From Thermobaculum sp042408415 (GTDB taxonomy: Bacteria; Chloroflexota; Chloroflexia; Thermobaculales; Thermobaculaceae): a DNA stretch of 6,336 bases. Positions 5,493-6,336 of the stretch are shown one piece after another (position 1 is the stretch's first letter; every line of letters starts with the position of its first letter). The stretch is from positions 1 to 6,336 of the forward strand of contig JBHORE010000087.1 in assembly GCA_042408415.1 (NCBI GenBank), written 5' to 3'. The translations under genes were made by a program, and so were the position numbers. Under the pieces are notes generated by a model. The model saw only the letters and a program-made list of their open reading frames with translations. It did no database searches and was not told the DNA's origin.

Positions 5493-5588
5493 ATGATGCC
5501 TTGTCTACAATATCTCTCCCTAGTGACCATAAAGCTTGTCGTACTGCTTGTAAACAACTATTGCAATATAGGATTGATCTATATATAA
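5493..5588 (+). CDS. Possible 31-residue hydrophobic peptide
   Basis: GGAGG at 5486-5490 precedes two adjacent in-frame ATGs (5493 and 5496; the second has the better spacing of five). The frame gives 31 residues with a moderately hydrophobic centre (YLSLVTIKLVVLLV) and two cysteines. It ends inside the -10 box of the metalloprotease promoter. No homology is recognised and no promoter is seen ahead of it, so it may be a chance frame. Confidence 0.2.
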   Translation: MMPCLQYLSLVTIKLVVLLVNNYCNIGLIYI

Positions 5589-5589
5589 T
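5561..5589 (+). promoter_or_regulatory. Promoter of the secreted metalloprotease gene
   Basis: TTGCAA (5561-5566, four of six -35 positions) and a perfect TATAAT (5584-5589) are separated by 17 bases. Transcription would start near 5596, giving a leader of about 47 bases that includes GAGGAGGGGG (5631-5640) just before the ATG at 5643. Confidence 0.65.
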
Positions 5590-5642
5590 CTAAGATATAT
5601 CTCTTTCTATCCTTAAAATAATTCCTTACAGAGGAGGGGGCT

Positions 5643-6336
5643 ATGAGCAAATACTTACCCAGATCATGGTTATCTATCTTGAATGCCGTCTTGGGGGTAG
5701 CTATTGTCTTAGGACTATCGCTGCTTGCTATAGGTAAAGCCAATGCCGACCACTCATACCCTGGTGGCAATTTCCATCTATGGTCCATCCACTATGATGG
5801 AGTCGGGGGGGGTGAGCATGCGTGTGCCCAAAGCGATGTGGGCGACGGCATAGTCACCCACAACTACGTGCAGGCCAGAATAATCAACACCCTGCGCTAC
5901 GACAACCCCCAACTGGATTGGCATCAGAGAACTGGTACCAACCACCTGCACTTCCAGATGGAGGACAGATATTGTGATCAGCTTACCTCCACCGAGATCC
6001 AAGATATCGAGCTCAGATATAGAGTCAAGACCGATGCCGACGCCCAAAGCGTTTGCGCATCTTATGGCTACGAGTATGCTACAGAATGCGCTATAGACCT
6101 TGGTCCAGTTTACATCGGTAATCACACCGATAGTCGAGCATATAGAATCATCCACTCCAGAAGCACCATCTACGACAACGACGGCACAGAATGGTACAGA
6201 AGACACATGGTGAGCCACGAGACCGGCCACGCCATGGGACTAGCGGATCCCCCACCCTGTTATGACCGCAGCGTGATGCACACCCCCTACCCCTACTGCT
6301 CAGGGAACTATGCCTATAGGTACCCCACCGACTGGG
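5643..6336 (+). CDS. Secreted zinc metalloprotease, HExxHxxGxxD type (3' end outside window)
   Basis: The first 231 codons are visible. Residues 1-35 are a Sec signal peptide: a basic start (MSKYLPR), a long hydrophobic core, and ANA just before D36 as the probable cleavage site. HETGHAMGLAD (192-202) is a zinc-binding HExxHxxGxxD motif with Asp as third ligand, as in the snapalysin-type small secreted proteases, and SVMH (210-213) fits the Met-turn of the metzincins. The mature part seen so far has six cysteines (61, 111, 138, 149, 206, 219), an even number that suits disulfides in an exported enzyme. The start is supported by GAGGAGGGGG and by the promoter at 5561-5589. A run of eight G bases (5805-5812) encodes Gly residues near 55-57. 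The protease is divergent from the Cys-rich Tat-signal gene; a role in processing that product is possible but unproven. The homology is called from motifs, not from alignment. Confidence 0.88.
   Translation, partial: MSKYLPRSWLSILNAVLGVAIVLGLSLLAIGKANADHSYPGGNFHLWSIHYDGVGGGEHACAQSDVGDGIVTHNYVQARIINTLRYDNPQLDWHQRTGTNHLHFQMEDRYCDQLTSTEIQDIELRYRVKTDADAQSVCASYGYEYATECAIDLGPVYIGNHTDSRAYRIIHSRSTIYDNDGTEWYRRHMVSHETGHAMGLADPPPCYDRSVMHTPYPYCSGNYAYRYPTDW

Larger units (their letters stand above)
5323..5642. other. AT-rich divergent intergenic region
   Basis: This 320-base stretch lies between the two divergent right-hand genes and is clearly richer in A+T than the genes. It holds the ribosome-binding site of the DCC gene (5331-5337), two related inverted repeats (5377-5420), a possible 31-codon frame (5493-5588), and the promoter and ribosome-binding site of the metalloprotease gene. 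The octamer ATCTAAGA occurs at 5425 and 5588 and also at 911 in the left intergenic region. I found no convincing -35/-10 pair for the minus-strand gene and no RNA gene. Confidence 0.6.

Noticed and set aside
5778..6230. 150-codon open frame on the minus strand
   Set aside because: It is antisense to the metalloprotease gene, which has a signal peptide, zinc motif, ribosome-binding site and promoter.
1..6336. CRISPR array, tRNA, rRNA or insertion sequence
   Set aside because: No regularly spaced direct repeats, no tRNA-like cloverleaf, no rRNA signature and no transposase or terminal inverted repeats were found on reading both strands.

Overview
The window is bacterial chromosomal DNA with moderately high GC in its genes and AT-rich intergenic regions. 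Frequent AGG and ATA codons, a lipoprotein with a long Pro/Ser/Thr linker, a GntR-LacI hybrid regulator and a Tat-type Cys-rich precursor suggest a thermophile-like Chloroflexota relative (Thermobaculum/Thermomicrobia type). That assignment is inference from style only.

Left part (1-2264): a truncated minus-strand gene for a family 5 ABC-transporter solute-binding lipoprotein is divergent from a plus-strand GntR/LacI hybrid repressor. The roughly 240 bp between them hold a near-consensus promoter for the lipoprotein gene (TTGACA-17-TAATAT), an inverted repeat exactly at its expected transcription start, and a TATAAT box plus three TTAACAC-type repeats for the regulator. The likely picture is a regulator that senses a small sugar-like ligand and controls uptake of an oligosaccharide or peptide.

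Middle part (2265-4178): a two-gene plus-strand operon with its own promoter and candidate operator. It encodes a double-domain PhnB-like VOC protein and, 18 bp downstream after a perfect Shine-Dalgarno, a mu-crystallin/ornithine cyclodeaminase-family dehydrogenase whose C-terminal half looks remarkably like animal mu-crystallin (ketimine reductase).

Right part (4179-6336): the most unusual region. A minus-strand locus (4193-5322) starts with a DCC/DUF393 thiol-disulfide oxidoreductase domain broken by a 4-bp tandem duplication. It runs, in the other frame, into a protein with a textbook twin-arginine signal, a middle domain, and a C-terminal 58-residue hydrophobic domain containing 14 cysteines. 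This architecture recalls halocin C8-type bacteriocin precursors. A 30-residue single-helix membrane peptide lies directly downstream. Divergent from this locus is a secreted zinc metalloprotease gene (HExxHxxGxxD), cut by the window end, with a good promoter and an 8-G tract near the start of its mature part. Together, 4193-6336 looks like an exported, disulfide-rich peptide locus with a secreted protease next door; a functional link between the two is conjecture.
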